The notes under the pieces are model-generated. The model made no database searches. It had not been told where the DNA came from and saw only the letters and a list, made by a program, of their open reading frames with translations. This document shows positions 6,453 to 14,334 of a stretch of 41,940 nt of DNA, one piece after another; position 1 is the first letter of the stretch, and each line of letters starts with the position of its first letter. Origin of the DNA: an uncultured Lachnospiraceae bacterium (lineage in GTDB: Bacteria; Bacillota; Clostridia; Lachnospirales; Lachnospiraceae). The stretch covers positions 1 through 41,940 of the forward strand of contig CAKQXY010000033.1 of NCBI GenBank assembly GCA_934292725.1, written 5' to 3'. Made by a program: the position numbers and the translations under genes.

Positions 6453-7240
6453 CTATTGTAAAGCACGAATTAAAGCAAGGAAAAAATTCCTTTTTGATAT
6501 GGACGGCGGCAATCGCCATGCTGCTTGCAGTTTGCGTGTTTTTGTTCCCAGAAATGAAAGGGGAAATGGGTGGCATCAGTGATATATTTGCCTCTATGGG
6601 TTCTTTTACTGCGGCCTTTGGTATGGATCGCCTAAATTTCGGCACACTAGTCGGCTTTTATGCCATTGAATGCGGAAATGTGCTGGGACTTGGCGGTGCA
6701 TTTTATGCTGCGCTTTGTGCCGTAGGCATTCTAAGTAAAGAGGAGAAGGAGCGGACTGCCGAATTTCTTCTGACTCATCCTGTCAGCCGTATCAAAATCA
6801 TTACAGAAAAACTGATTGCTGTTCTGATTCAAATAACAGCGTTGAATCTAATTAGTTATGCCATTTCCATCGGCTCCATGGTTATAATCGGGGAGGAGAT
6901 TCCCTGGAAAGAAATAAATCTGTTGCATCTTGCTTACTATATGCTTCAAATTGAATTGGCAGGCATTTGCTTTGGTATCTCGGCATTTCTACGCAAAGGA
7001 AGTACTGGTGTGGGACTTGGCATTGCGGTGATGATGTATTTTATGAATCTGGTTTCTAACATCGCCGAAGCTGCGGAGGGCTTGAAATACATAACACCTT
7101 TTGGATATTGCGAGGGCGCTGATATTGTGAGCAACGGGTATTTAGATGGTACATTAATTACAATTGGTCTTATCTTCGGGATGGTTGGAATTGTTGCTGC
7201 CTATTGGAAATATACACGAAAAGATATTCATTCTGCATAA
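6449..7240 (+). CDS. ABC-2 type transporter permease
   Basis: The protein has 263 residues with six likely membrane segments: an early one (LIWTAAIAMLLAVCVFLFP), one around the glycine-rich VLGLGGAFYAALCAVGIL, and four in the C-terminal half, the last being LITIGLIFGMVGIVAAYW. The motif KEEKERTAEFLLTHPVSR between segments 2 and 3 is a hallmark of ABC-2 permeases, where it forms the coupling helix that touches the ATPase. The gene overlaps the ATPase gene by 4 bases (ATGA), so the two subunits form one exporter. Six bases after its stop, repeat copy 6 begins. Confidence 0.9.
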   Translation: MTIVKHELKQGKNSFLIWTAAIAMLLAVCVFLFPEMKGEMGGISDIFASMGSFTAAFGMDRLNFGTLVGFYAIECGNVLGLGGAFYAALCAVGILSKEEKERTAEFLLTHPVSRIKIITEKLIAVLIQITALNLISYAISIGSMVIIGEEIPWKEINLLHLAYYMLQIELAGICFGISAFLRKGSTGVGLGIAVMMYFMNLVSNIAEAAEGLKYITPFGYCEGADIVSNGYLDGTLITIGLIFGMVGIVAAYWKYTRKDIHSA

Positions 7241-7246
7241 CATCGA

Positions 7247-7290
7247 ACTAGCGGGACAGGTAAATGGATTTTTTCATGTCCCTAATGGCT
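7247..7290 (+). repeat. Palindromic repeat copy 6
   Basis: The copy begins ACTAGCGGGACAGG six bases after the ABC permease stop and ends CATGTCCCTAATGGCT. The core is TAAATGGATTTTTT (standard orientation). The left end contains the triplet TAG, as in copy 8. Confidence 0.87.
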
Positions 7291-7338
7291 GTTCCAGACT
7301 GGATATTACATTCAAATTAAAGCAAAGGGGGAGCTGAA

Positions 7339-8217
7339 ATGCATTTTGTTGACGCAAAAGGGATTCTGACCGGCAGTGGTGGACATTATGGAATGAATAT
7401 TTATCGGGGCTGTACTCATGGCTGCATTTATTGTGACAGTAGAAGCAGGTGTTACCAGTTTACTCATCCGTTTGAAGACATTGAGGTAAAGCAGAATGCA
7501 CCAAACCTTTTGGAAAAGGCGTTGAAGTCGAAAAGGAAAAAGTGTATGATCGGAACAGGCGCGATGTCGGATCCATATATGCATTGTGAAGAAAACTTGA
7601 GGCTGACAAGAAAATGCCTGGAAATCATTTTGGAGAATGATTTTGGGGTTGCGATTCAGACAAAATCAGACCGTATCCTTCGGGATATTGATCTGCTTGC
7701 CAAGATTAATCGTTCAGCAAAATGTGTGGTGCAGATGACACTTACAACTTATGATGATGATTTGTGCCGCATAATAGAGCCAAATGTATGTATCACAAAG
7801 CGCCGTATTGAAGTACTGGAAGAAATGCGTAAGAATGGTATTCCAACGATTGTATGGCTTACGCCAATTCTACCGTTTATCAATGATACAGAAGATAATA
7901 TCACAGCAATTCTGAATGAGTGTACAAGAGTTGGTGTGAAGGGCATTATCAATTTCGGTATGGGCTTGACGCTTCGAGAAGGAGACCGGGAATACTATTA
8001 CGCTGCGCTTGACAGGCATTTTCCAGGGATGAAAGAGCAATACATTAAACGGTATGGGAATGCGTATGAACTGCCAAGTCCGAATGCAAAAGAATTGATG
8101 GGGCTATTTCAGAGAATATGTAAGGAAAAGGGGATGCTGTCAACTCCGGATGAATGTTTCAGATTTATGCATGAACTGCCGGATAAGTATCGTCAGATGA
8201 GTATATTTGATATGTAA
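7339..8217 (+). CDS. Radical SAM protein of the SPL (spore photoproduct lyase-like) family
   Basis: The protein has 292 residues with a radical SAM cluster motif C-x3-C-x2-C at CTHGCIYC (Cys25, Cys29, Cys32) that binds a 4Fe-4S cluster and S-adenosylmethionine. The following regions (CMIGTGAMSDPYMHCEE and VAIQTKSDRILRDIDLL) match the SPL-like/Rv2578c family (COG1533). Many members are uncharacterised and need not repair DNA. The length is normal for the family and the start is ATG 7339 behind GGGGG. It shares its module with a GNAT 18 bases downstream. The product is unknown; calling it a photoproduct lyase would be over-reading. Confidence 0.85.
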   Translation: MHFVDAKGILTGSGGHYGMNIYRGCTHGCIYCDSRSRCYQFTHPFEDIEVKQNAPNLLEKALKSKRKKCMIGTGAMSDPYMHCEENLRLTRKCLEIILENDFGVAIQTKSDRILRDIDLLAKINRSAKCVVQMTLTTYDDDLCRIIEPNVCITKRRIEVLEEMRKNGIPTIVWLTPILPFINDTEDNITAILNECTRVGVKGIINFGMGLTLREGDREYYYAALDRHFPGMKEQYIKRYGNAYELPSPNAKELMGLFQRICKEKGMLSTPDECFRFMHELPDKYRQMSIFDM

Positions 8218-8235
8218 AGCGAGGATGATAGTTAG

Positions 8236-8775
8236 ATGATCTCAATTAATACAAAGAGACTTCATCTGCGGAATTTGGCACAAAATGATGCGGATGTAAT
8301 GTTCGATTACAGAAATAATGAAATATGTGCTCGATATCAGAGAGGGCAGACAAAAGACTTTGAAGGAATTGTGAACTTAATTGAACGGCGAAAAAATGAT
8401 GAAATATCAATGATCTCGCCGTGTATGATATCAGTAGCATTAAAAGAAACAAATGAAATGATTGGCGAGATAGTTGTCATGCCAAAGGATAATACATTTT
8501 CCCTTGGATATACTTTTTCTTATAAATATCATAGACAAGGATATGCCTTTGAAGCGCTGACTGTTTTGATTGAATACCTTCATACGATGGCTCCAGAGTG
8601 GGAGTTTATCAGTTTTACGGAATGTGAGAACATACCCAGTATGGAGTTGCTTAAAAAATTGGGATATAAGAATCTTGGCTATGTTCCAAGCATGGACTCG
8701 CAGGCATTCGGCAAGTGGACTACGAAGGCTACAGATGAGGAATTTATTCAGGTGAGAAACCATCAGGGACAGTAA
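8236..8775 (+). CDS. GNAT-family N-acetyltransferase (RimJ/RimL-like)
   Basis: The protein has 179 residues and fits the Acetyltransf_3 pattern. It begins ISINTKRLHLRNLAQNDADVMFDYRNN, has the beta-strand TFSLGYTFSYKYHRQGYAFEAL holding the acetyl-CoA loop, and ends with ENIPSMELLKKLGYKNLGY. Members acetylate ribosomal protein N-termini, amino acids or antibiotics; the substrate here cannot be told. The last four residues (HQGQ) and the TAA stop are encoded by repeat copy 7, so the repeat has probably replaced the native end. It starts 18 bases after the radical SAM gene and is likely co-transcribed with it. Confidence 0.87.
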   Translation: MISINTKRLHLRNLAQNDADVMFDYRNNEICARYQRGQTKDFEGIVNLIERRKNDEISMISPCMISVALKETNEMIGEIVVMPKDNTFSLGYTFSYKYHRQGYAFEALTVLIEYLHTMAPEWEFISFTECENIPSMELLKKLGYKNLGYVPSMDSQAFGKWTTKATDEEFIQVRNHQGQ

Positions 8776-8804
8776 AGAAGCCATTTTACCTGTCAACATT
8801 GGAT
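8759..8804 (+). repeat. Palindromic repeat copy 7 (inverted core)
   Basis: The copy begins ACCATCAGGGACAG and ends CCTGTCAACATTGGAT. It has the inverted core (GTAAAGAAGCCATTTTAC). It encodes the last residues and the stop codon of the GNAT gene and lies 13 bases before the next start codon. Confidence 0.87.
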
Positions 8805-8817
8805 ATGGAGGTGTGTC

Positions 8818-9294
8818 ATGACGGGAACACAAGAAAAAATTGAATTATTAAAAAAGATTGCTCGGCGATTCAATGAATCGCAGATTGAATGGGCTTTGGG
8901 AGCATCCCTGATGCTGTTCCTCAAAGGAATCGTTTCTGAATTCCATGATATTGATTTGATGATTTCCGTTCAGGATGTCGAGCGTGCCAAGGCAATTCTA
9001 TTGGAAATGGGAGATTTATGCCCACCTAATCCTGAACCGAATCCTATGTACCAGACAAAGGTCTTTATGGAGTTTATAATAGACTCTATTGATGTTGATG
9101 TTATGGCTGGCTTTGCAATAGTAAAGGAGGGAAAGCTTTTTGATTGTTCTCTGCATGCAGATCAAATCGTGGAGAAAATGGCTCTTGGAACAGAGATTGT
9201 TCCTTTGCAGTCACCGCTGCTATGGAGTAAATACTATCGACTTATGGAAAGACCTAAAAAGGCTGAGATGATTGAGAAAGCGATAAAGAACTAG
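8818..9294 (+). CDS. Nucleotidyltransferase-fold protein
   Basis: The protein has 158 residues. GASLMLFLKG (residues 28-37) followed by FHDIDLMI fits the minimal nucleotidyltransferase pattern G-(A/G/S)-S-x(n)-D-x-D, where the two Asp residues bind metal and a third Asp would be in the strand DSIDVDVMAG. Related proteins include MNT/HepT-type and antibiotic nucleotidyltransferases, but no partner HEPN gene is next to it. It starts at ATG 8818 behind GGAGG, 13 bases after repeat copy 7. Its TAG stop lies within the left end of repeat copy 8. The substrate is unknown. Confidence 0.7.
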   Translation: MTGTQEKIELLKKIARRFNESQIEWALGASLMLFLKGIVSEFHDIDLMISVQDVERAKAILLEMGDLCPPNPEPNPMYQTKVFMEFIIDSIDVDVMAGFAIVKEGKLFDCSLHADQIVEKMALGTEIVPLQSPLLWSKYYRLMERPKKAEMIEKAIKN

Positions 9295-9333
9295 CGGGAT
9301 AGGTGCAATGGCAATTTACCTGTCCCACCGACT
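9290..9333 (+). repeat. Palindromic repeat copy 8 (diverged right end)
   Basis: The copy begins ACTAGCGGGATAGG and ends CCTGTCCCACCGACT. The TAG in its left end is the stop codon of the nucleotidyltransferase gene. The right flank has drifted from the usual CTATTGGCT. Between here and 9480 there is an 8-bp inverted repeat (GAAAACTT at 9436 with AAGTTTTC at 9451) just before the kinase ribosome binding site; no clear promoter is seen. Confidence 0.83.
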
Positions 9334-9479
9334 TTTTATGACTATACATTCAAAAGAAAATATGTTAAAATTTGCTTGAGTCAGGAGTCGGATGATCATA
9401 CTGCATGAGAATTTGTTGAATGTCTCGATAAAACGGAAAACTTAAAAATAAAGTTTTCATAGTTTGGGGGTAAATACAT

Positions 9480-12455
9480 ATGAAAACAAAAGATGATCGA
9501 GAACTGAAAAGTACATCTAAGAAGATATTCAATAAAACGAATCATATCATAAAGAGAATTAGCTGTATATTTTTGAGCATGTTTATACTATGCCTGCCGT
9601 TATCATTTTGTGTTCCTGTAAAAGCAGAAACAGCAGATGCGGATATTGTTATGACAGATGACGCATCAAATGATTCAACAAAACAGGAAACAAAAAATTC
9701 AGGCACGCAGACGAATGAGCATAAGGTCATCCGTGTCGGTTCTTTTGAGGATACTTTCAATTATGTCGATGAAAACGGTGTAAGACGAGGATTTGGCTAC
9801 GAACTCATGCAGGCTCTTGCCGGCTATGCCGGATGGAAATTCGAGTACGTGAAATGTGATTGGTCAGACTGTTTTGATAAGCTTGAAGATGGTGAGATTG
9901 ATGTTATTGGTGACATCTCTTACACAGACGAGCGTGCACAAGAGATGCTTTTTTCAGAGGAACCGATGGGTGAGGAAAAATATATCCTTTATGCAGATTT
10001 ATCGCATACAGATATTGAGACATCTAATTTTAAGTCTATGGACGGTAAACGTGTAGGTGTGCTTCTAGGTACAGAGCCCGAAAGTATGCTGACAGAGTGG
10101 GAGAAGAAGAATGGCATACATACAGAGCATGTAAATGTGTATGATAATGACGATGTCAAAAAGAAATTAGCTGATAATGAGATAGACTGCTTTGTATCTC
10201 TGGAGGAATCAATCTGGTCTGAACGGGGAATATCATCTGTTACTAATATTGGTAAATCAGGTATATACTTTGCAATAAACAAAGAGCGCAGCGATATCAA
10301 AGAGGAGTTAGACTGTGCTATGCGCCAGTTGGACAAAGATAGTCCATTTTTTAAGGCAGACCTGTATAAGAAGTATTTTACTCTTGATTATAGTCAGATT
10401 CTTACAAGTGAAGAAAAGTCGTGGTTGGAAGAACATGGCGGTATCCGGATAGGTTTTTTGAATGACAATCCTGCTGTCTTTTTCATGGACGAGGAGACTG
10501 GAAAACTTACTGGTATGCTGGCAGAGTATATCGCTTATGCCAAAGACTGTCTGAGAAATCAGATACTGAAATTCAATATTCAGTCATATGATGATTATGA
10601 TGACATGATTCAGGCACTGCAGGATTGTGAAATTGACATGATTTTTTATGCCAGCAGAAATCCTAATTTTGCAGAAGAAAAAGGCTACGCACTTACAAAT
10701 ACGGCTTGGACATATAGCCTGATGGCGGTAACTGATGAGAAGTATTTTAATGAGAATGAGGTACAGATAGTAGCTGTGCCAAAGGAAAAAGAAGTCTTAA
10801 AACAGCATATTGCTTTCAATTATCCTCAATGGGAGCTTGTAGATTACGACTCACTTAATGATGCAGCAGATATGGTCATTAAAGAAAAAGCAGACTGTTT
10901 TATCATGGGAACAAGTCAGCTGATAAAATATGATAATAATAAAGATTTAAAGAATATTCCGCTTACAAAAACAATGGAGGCGTGCTTTGCAGTAAGATGC
11001 GGAGAGGGAAATCTTTTGTCGATATTGAATAAAACTTTGAAGACCATGCCGTCTGACATGCTTACTAGCGCACTTGCTATTTATGACAGTACGGCAGATA
11101 AAGTGACATTTTTTGATTTTATAAAAGACAATTTACCTTTGTTTTTTGGCGCTACAAGTCTTTTTGCACTCGGAATAATTGGCATTATTCTTGTACTTTT
11201 AAGAAAGGCAATGAAGGCAGAGACAGCCGCAAAGATTGCAGCAGAAGATACACAAAAACTTAATGACAAGCTGGAAATCGCTCTGAAAAAAGCAGAGGAT
11301 GCAAGTCTTGCAAAGACAAGTTTCCTTCACAATATGTCGCATGACATACGTACACCTATGAATGCAGTTCTAGGCTATGCACAGCTTATGAAGGATGAAC
11401 TAAAAGGAAAAGGGATGCCTGAAACATCAGAACATTTGGAAAAACTGCAGCAGTCAGGAAAACTTCTTTTGTCAATCATAAACAATGTACTTGACATGGC
11501 TCGGATTGAGAGCGGAAGGATGGAGATTGATGAGAGCTATGCTCAGATTGAATATATCCGGCAAGATTTGTTTGAAATATTTGATGATGAAGCAAAGAAA
11601 AAGAATATTGCATTCACTTACACGATGAATGTAGAGCATGATCATGTGCTGACAGATATTACCAAGGTAAAAGAAATATTTGTAAATATCCTTAGTAATG
11701 CCATAAAATATACTCCAGCCGGCGGTTCTGTTATGGTGAACATAGATGAATTGCCATGCGATGAGCCTGAATATATGATAGTGAGGACTAGGATCAGCGA
11801 TACGGGAATAGGTATGAGTCAGGAATATTTGACAAAGATTTTCGATGCATTCACACGTGAGCAGAACACCACAAAGAGTAAAATCGCAGGAACTGGACTT
11901 GGAATGTCAATAGTAAAAAAATATGTTGATCTGCTTGGTGGAACAATAGATGTAGAGAGTGAGCTAGGAACGGGCAGTGCTTTTACAGTTATATTAAAGC
12001 ATAAGATAGCAGATGAAAGCTGCTATGCAAAAAAGCACGTTGAAGAGATAGGAACAGGCAGCGAAATTCTTAATGGCAGACATATCCTTTTAGCAGAGGA
12101 CAATGATTTAAACGCTGAGATTGCAGAAGCAATACTTGAGCGTGTTGGTCTAAAAATAGAACGTGTTGAGGATGGCGTCCAGTGTGTAGACAGAATAGCG
12201 AAAATGCCAGTGGGCAAATACGATATGATACTAATGGATATCCAGATGCCTAAAATGGATGGCTATAAAGCAACACAGGAAATTAGACACATGCCAGATA
12301 ATGATAAGGCAAGTATACCTATCATTGCAATGACAGCAAGTGCCTTTGAAGAAGATAAGAGAGAGGCCATTGCAGCCGGGATGAATGGTCATATAACAAA
12401 GCCAATCAATGTTGATGAATTGCTGGCGATATTAGTGAAAAATATCAGACAGTGA
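9480..12455 (+). CDS. Hybrid sensor histidine kinase with two extracellular solute-binding domains (BvgS/EvgS-like)
   Basis: The protein has 991 residues. Residues about 20-50 form a signal anchor. Two SBP_bac_3 (Venus-flytrap) domains follow at about 80-300 (starting HKVIRVGSFED) and 318-540 (GGIRIGFLNDNPAVF). A membrane helix lies at about 554-577. Then come a dimerisation domain with the phospho-accepting His621 in NMSHDIRTPMN, an ATPase domain (NILSNAIKYT, DTGIGMS, GTGLGMSIV) and a receiver domain with Asp920 in MDIQMPKMDG. It should sense an amino acid or another small solute outside the cell and pass phosphate to its own receiver. No Hpt domain and no separate response regulator gene is in the window, so the output is missing here. 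ATG 9480 follows TTGGGGG. Repeat copies flank it. Confidence 0.93.
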   Translation: MKTKDDRELKSTSKKIFNKTNHIIKRISCIFLSMFILCLPLSFCVPVKAETADADIVMTDDASNDSTKQETKNSGTQTNEHKVIRVGSFEDTFNYVDENGVRRGFGYELMQALAGYAGWKFEYVKCDWSDCFDKLEDGEIDVIGDISYTDERAQEMLFSEEPMGEEKYILYADLSHTDIETSNFKSMDGKRVGVLLGTEPESMLTEWEKKNGIHTEHVNVYDNDDVKKKLADNEIDCFVSLEESIWSERGISSVTNIGKSGIYFAINKERSDIKEELDCAMRQLDKDSPFFKADLYKKYFTLDYSQILTSEEKSWLEEHGGIRIGFLNDNPAVFFMDEETGKLTGMLAEYIAYAKDCLRNQILKFNIQSYDDYDDMIQALQDCEIDMIFYASRNPNFAEEKGYALTNTAWTYSLMAVTDEKYFNENEVQIVAVPKEKEVLKQHIAFNYPQWELVDYDSLNDAADMVIKEKADCFIMGTSQLIKYDNNKDLKNIPLTKTMEACFAVRCGEGNLLSILNKTLKTMPSDMLTSALAIYDSTADKVTFFDFIKDNLPLFFGATSLFALGIIGIILVLLRKAMKAETAAKIAAEDTQKLNDKLEIALKKAEDASLAKTSFLHNMSHDIRTPMNAVLGYAQLMKDELKGKGMPETSEHLEKLQQSGKLLLSIINNVLDMARIESGRMEIDESYAQIEYIRQDLFEIFDDEAKKKNIAFTYTMNVEHDHVLTDITKVKEIFVNILSNAIKYTPAGGSVMVNIDELPCDEPEYMIVRTRISDTGIGMSQEYLTKIFDAFTREQNTTKSKIAGTGLGMSIVKKYVDLLGGTIDVESELGTGSAFTVILKHKIADESCYAKKHVEEIGTGSEILNGRHILLAEDNDLNAEIAEAILERVGLKIERVEDGVQCVDRIAKMPVGKYDMILMDIQMPKMDGYKATQEIRHMPDNDKASIPIIAMTASAFEEDKREAIAAGMNGHITKPINVDELLAILVKNIRQ

Positions 12456-12456
12456 A

Positions 12457-12502
12457 ACCAGTGGGGACAGGGAAAGTGGATTTTTTCCTGTCCCTATTGG
12501 CT
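12457..12502 (+). repeat. Palindromic repeat copy 9
   Basis: The copy begins ACCAGTGGGGACAGG one base after the TGA of the histidine kinase gene and ends CCTGTCCCTATTGGCT. The standard-orientation core reads GAAAGTGGATTTTTT. Its outer arms pair well (CCAGTGGGGACAGG with CCTGTCCCTATTGG, two G-T pairs). Confidence 0.9.
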
Positions 12503-12515
12503 TTACAAAAACTGG

Positions 12516-12544
12516 TGGACATGTGTGGTGAAAAACAGTATAAT
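12516..12544 (+). promoter_or_regulatory. Promoter of the EamA transporter gene
   Basis: TGGACA (12516-12521), a 17-bp spacer and a perfect TATAAT (12539-12544) lie 60 bases before the chosen start codon. The promoter starts just after repeat copy 9, so this module is transcribed on its own. Confidence 0.7.
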
Positions 12545-12603
12545 GAGGCAAATAAAGAGTGGCTTTTAACTCCAATAACCTTGGCAGAGGGGGGATTACA
12601 GAA

Positions 12604-13473
12604 ATGTGGATATTTTATGCAATAGGATCTTCATTTTTTGCAGGAATAACAGCGATCCTTGCAAAATGCGGAATTAAAAAAACAGATTCGAATGTGGCAA
12701 CAGCAATACGAACTGTAGTTGTATTGTTGTTTTCATGGCTCATGGTATTGATTACAGGGACATGGGGAGGAATAAGGCAGATTGACGACAGGACGCTTCT
12801 ATTTCTGATTTTATCAGGATTAGCGACAGGCGCATCGTGGTTATGCTATTTTCATGCCCTTCAAAAAGGGGATATCAACAAGGTTGTTCCCATTGATAAA
12901 TCAAGTACCGTGCTGTCTATTCTTCTGGCATTCATTTTCCTTCATGAAGGTATTTCTGGGAAAAAAATAATATTTGTGCTGCTTATTGGAATAGGAACCA
13001 TGATGATGATTACCAAAAAAGACATAAAAACAGATTCTGGGAAAAATAGCAGCGGATGGCTTATTTATGCGGTACTATCAGCAGTATTTGCAAGTCTGAC
13101 TTCTATTTTGGGAAAGATTGGAATTGAAGGAATTGATTCTAATCTCGGTACAGCAATCCGAACCACAGTAGTGCTGCTTATGGCATGGCTCATGGTATTT
13201 GTTACACAAAAACAGAAAGAGATAAATAAGATAGAGAAGAAAGAATTATGCTTTATCTGTTTGTCAGGGCTGGCAACTGGAGCGTCGTGGCTCTTTTATT
13301 ATCGGGCATTACAAGAAGGACCAGCAAGTGTAGTAGTGCCGATTGATAAGCTTAGTATGTTGGTAACGATTGCATTTTCGTGGATTGTATTTCACGAAAA
13401 ACTGACAAAGAAATCGGCAGTCGGTGTTTTACTTATTACGGCAGGAACGCTGCTTTTAGCAGTTACAGCTTAA
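12604..13473 (+). CDS. EamA-family (DMT) transporter
   Basis: The protein has 289 residues with ten predicted membrane helices built as two EamA repeats. The first opens with WIFYAIGSSFFAGITAILAKCGIK, and the second, starting near residue 145, with WLIYAVLSAVFASLTSILGKIGIEG. Each repeat carries the same blocks (AIRT-VVLL, LSGLATGASWL, VVPIDK). EamA proteins export or import small metabolites; the substrate is not predictable. A GTG at 12559 would add 15 residues, but ATG 12604 is preferred because AGGGGGG lies 9 bases before it. The RmlD-like gene follows after 17 bases in the same operon. Confidence 0.88.
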   Translation: MWIFYAIGSSFFAGITAILAKCGIKKTDSNVATAIRTVVVLLFSWLMVLITGTWGGIRQIDDRTLLFLILSGLATGASWLCYFHALQKGDINKVVPIDKSSTVLSILLAFIFLHEGISGKKIIFVLLIGIGTMMMITKKDIKTDSGKNSSGWLIYAVLSAVFASLTSILGKIGIEGIDSNLGTAIRTTVVLLMAWLMVFVTQKQKEINKIEKKELCFICLSGLATGASWLFYYRALQEGPASVVVPIDKLSMLVTIAFSWIVFHEKLTKKSAVGVLLITAGTLLLAVTA

Positions 13474-13490
13474 ATATCAGGGAGGGGAAA

Positions 13491-14288
13491 ATGATTTTAA
13501 TTACAGGGGCAAATGGATTTGTGGGGCACAAGCTCATGGAGCTATGCAAGGATACAGCAGCGTCACCGTCTCTTCGAAACGTGACACAGGAAATGGTGAA
13601 TCGTATGATTGAAGAAAGCAATGCAGATGTTGTTGTCCACACAGCAGCAATTTCTGATATAGGAGCTTGTGAGGCAGATCCAGAAGCATCGTACTTTGCA
13701 AATGTGCAGATTCCTATGTATCTTGCGAATGCGTGTAAAGATAATAATAGAAAGCTGATATGCTTTAGTTCAGATCAGGTGTACAGTGCATGTGAGGATG
13801 ATGGACCATATACAGAAGAAAATGTGAAGCCAGGAAATATCTACGCTGTTCATAAGCTTGAGATGGAAAAACGTGTGCTAGATATTTTGCCGTCGGCAGT
13901 CATGTTAAGAGCAGAATGGATGTACGATTATTATGAAAAAAGATCCAACTATTTGATGATGATATTAAATGCAATTCATACACAAGGTAGTGTTTCTTTC
14001 AGCTCAAAGCAATTTCGTGGCATTACTTATTTAAAGGAAGTTGCTGAAAATATGGACAAGGTAATTTCGCTTCCAGGCGGTGCGTATAATTTTGGCAGCG
14101 AAACAACACAGTCAATATATGATGTGACAAACAAGTTTGTTGATATGCTTGGAAAAAGACTTATCGTCAAGGATGCACCCGCAAGACACAATTTGTGGAT
14201 GGACTGCAGCAAAGCAAGAAAGTATGGTGTGGAATTTAGCAGTGTGATTGACGGATTAGAAAGATGCGCAAGGGATTATAAGCTATAA
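13491..14288 (+). CDS. RmlD-like NAD(P)-dependent sugar-nucleotide reductase/epimerase
   Basis: The protein has 265 residues and is an extended short-chain dehydrogenase. The dinucleotide motif GANGFVG is at residues 6-12, VVVHTAAISDIGACEADPE matches the RmlD fold, and YAVHK holds the catalytic Tyr and Lys. It is shorter and more divergent than the rfbD gene at 14335, and the segment after the first motif is compressed. ATG 13491 follows GGGAGGGG; the frame upstream overlaps the transporter gene and is not used. It may act on a nucleotide sugar, but its pairing with an EamA transporter rather than rfb genes leaves the role open. Confidence 0.8.
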   Translation: MILITGANGFVGHKLMELCKDTAASPSLRNVTQEMVNRMIEESNADVVVHTAAISDIGACEADPEASYFANVQIPMYLANACKDNNRKLICFSSDQVYSACEDDGPYTEENVKPGNIYAVHKLEMEKRVLDILPSAVMLRAEWMYDYYEKRSNYLMMILNAIHTQGSVSFSSKQFRGITYLKEVAENMDKVISLPGGAYNFGSETTQSIYDVTNKFVDMLGKRLIVKDAPARHNLWMDCSKARKYGVEFSSVIDGLERCARDYKL

Positions 14289-14291
14289 AGT

Positions 14292-14321
14292 ATGGGATGG
14301 AGCCACAAAACTCCATCCCAT
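14292..14321 (+). terminator. Terminator between convergent operons
   Basis: ATGGGATGGAG (14292-14302) and CTCCATCCCAT (14311-14321) form a perfect 11-bp stem with an 8-base loop. The tail on the plus strand is TTCCTATTCTTT, a weak T tract. The site separates the convergent RmlD-like and rfbD genes and may serve both. Confidence 0.65.
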
Positions 14322-14334
14322 TTCCTATTCTTTA

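Noticed and set aside
8440..8832. Minus-strand open frame opposite the GNAT gene
   Set aside because: It is a shadow of a well-supported gene, with no ribosome binding site and no recognisable motif.
125..12502. The recurring palindromes as a CRISPR array
   Set aside because: Copies are 0.5-3 kb apart with genes between them, not regular short spacers.
125..12502. The palindromes as ordinary rho-independent terminators
   Set aside because: The hairpins end in GTCCC-NATTGGCT without a T tract, the T run lies in the loop, and one copy is in a leader and another inside a gene.
125..12502. The palindromes as true integron attC sites
   Set aside because: No RYYYAAC/GTTRRRY boxes and no integrase gene are visible, and the elements are shorter than usual attC sites. 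Only the layout is similar.
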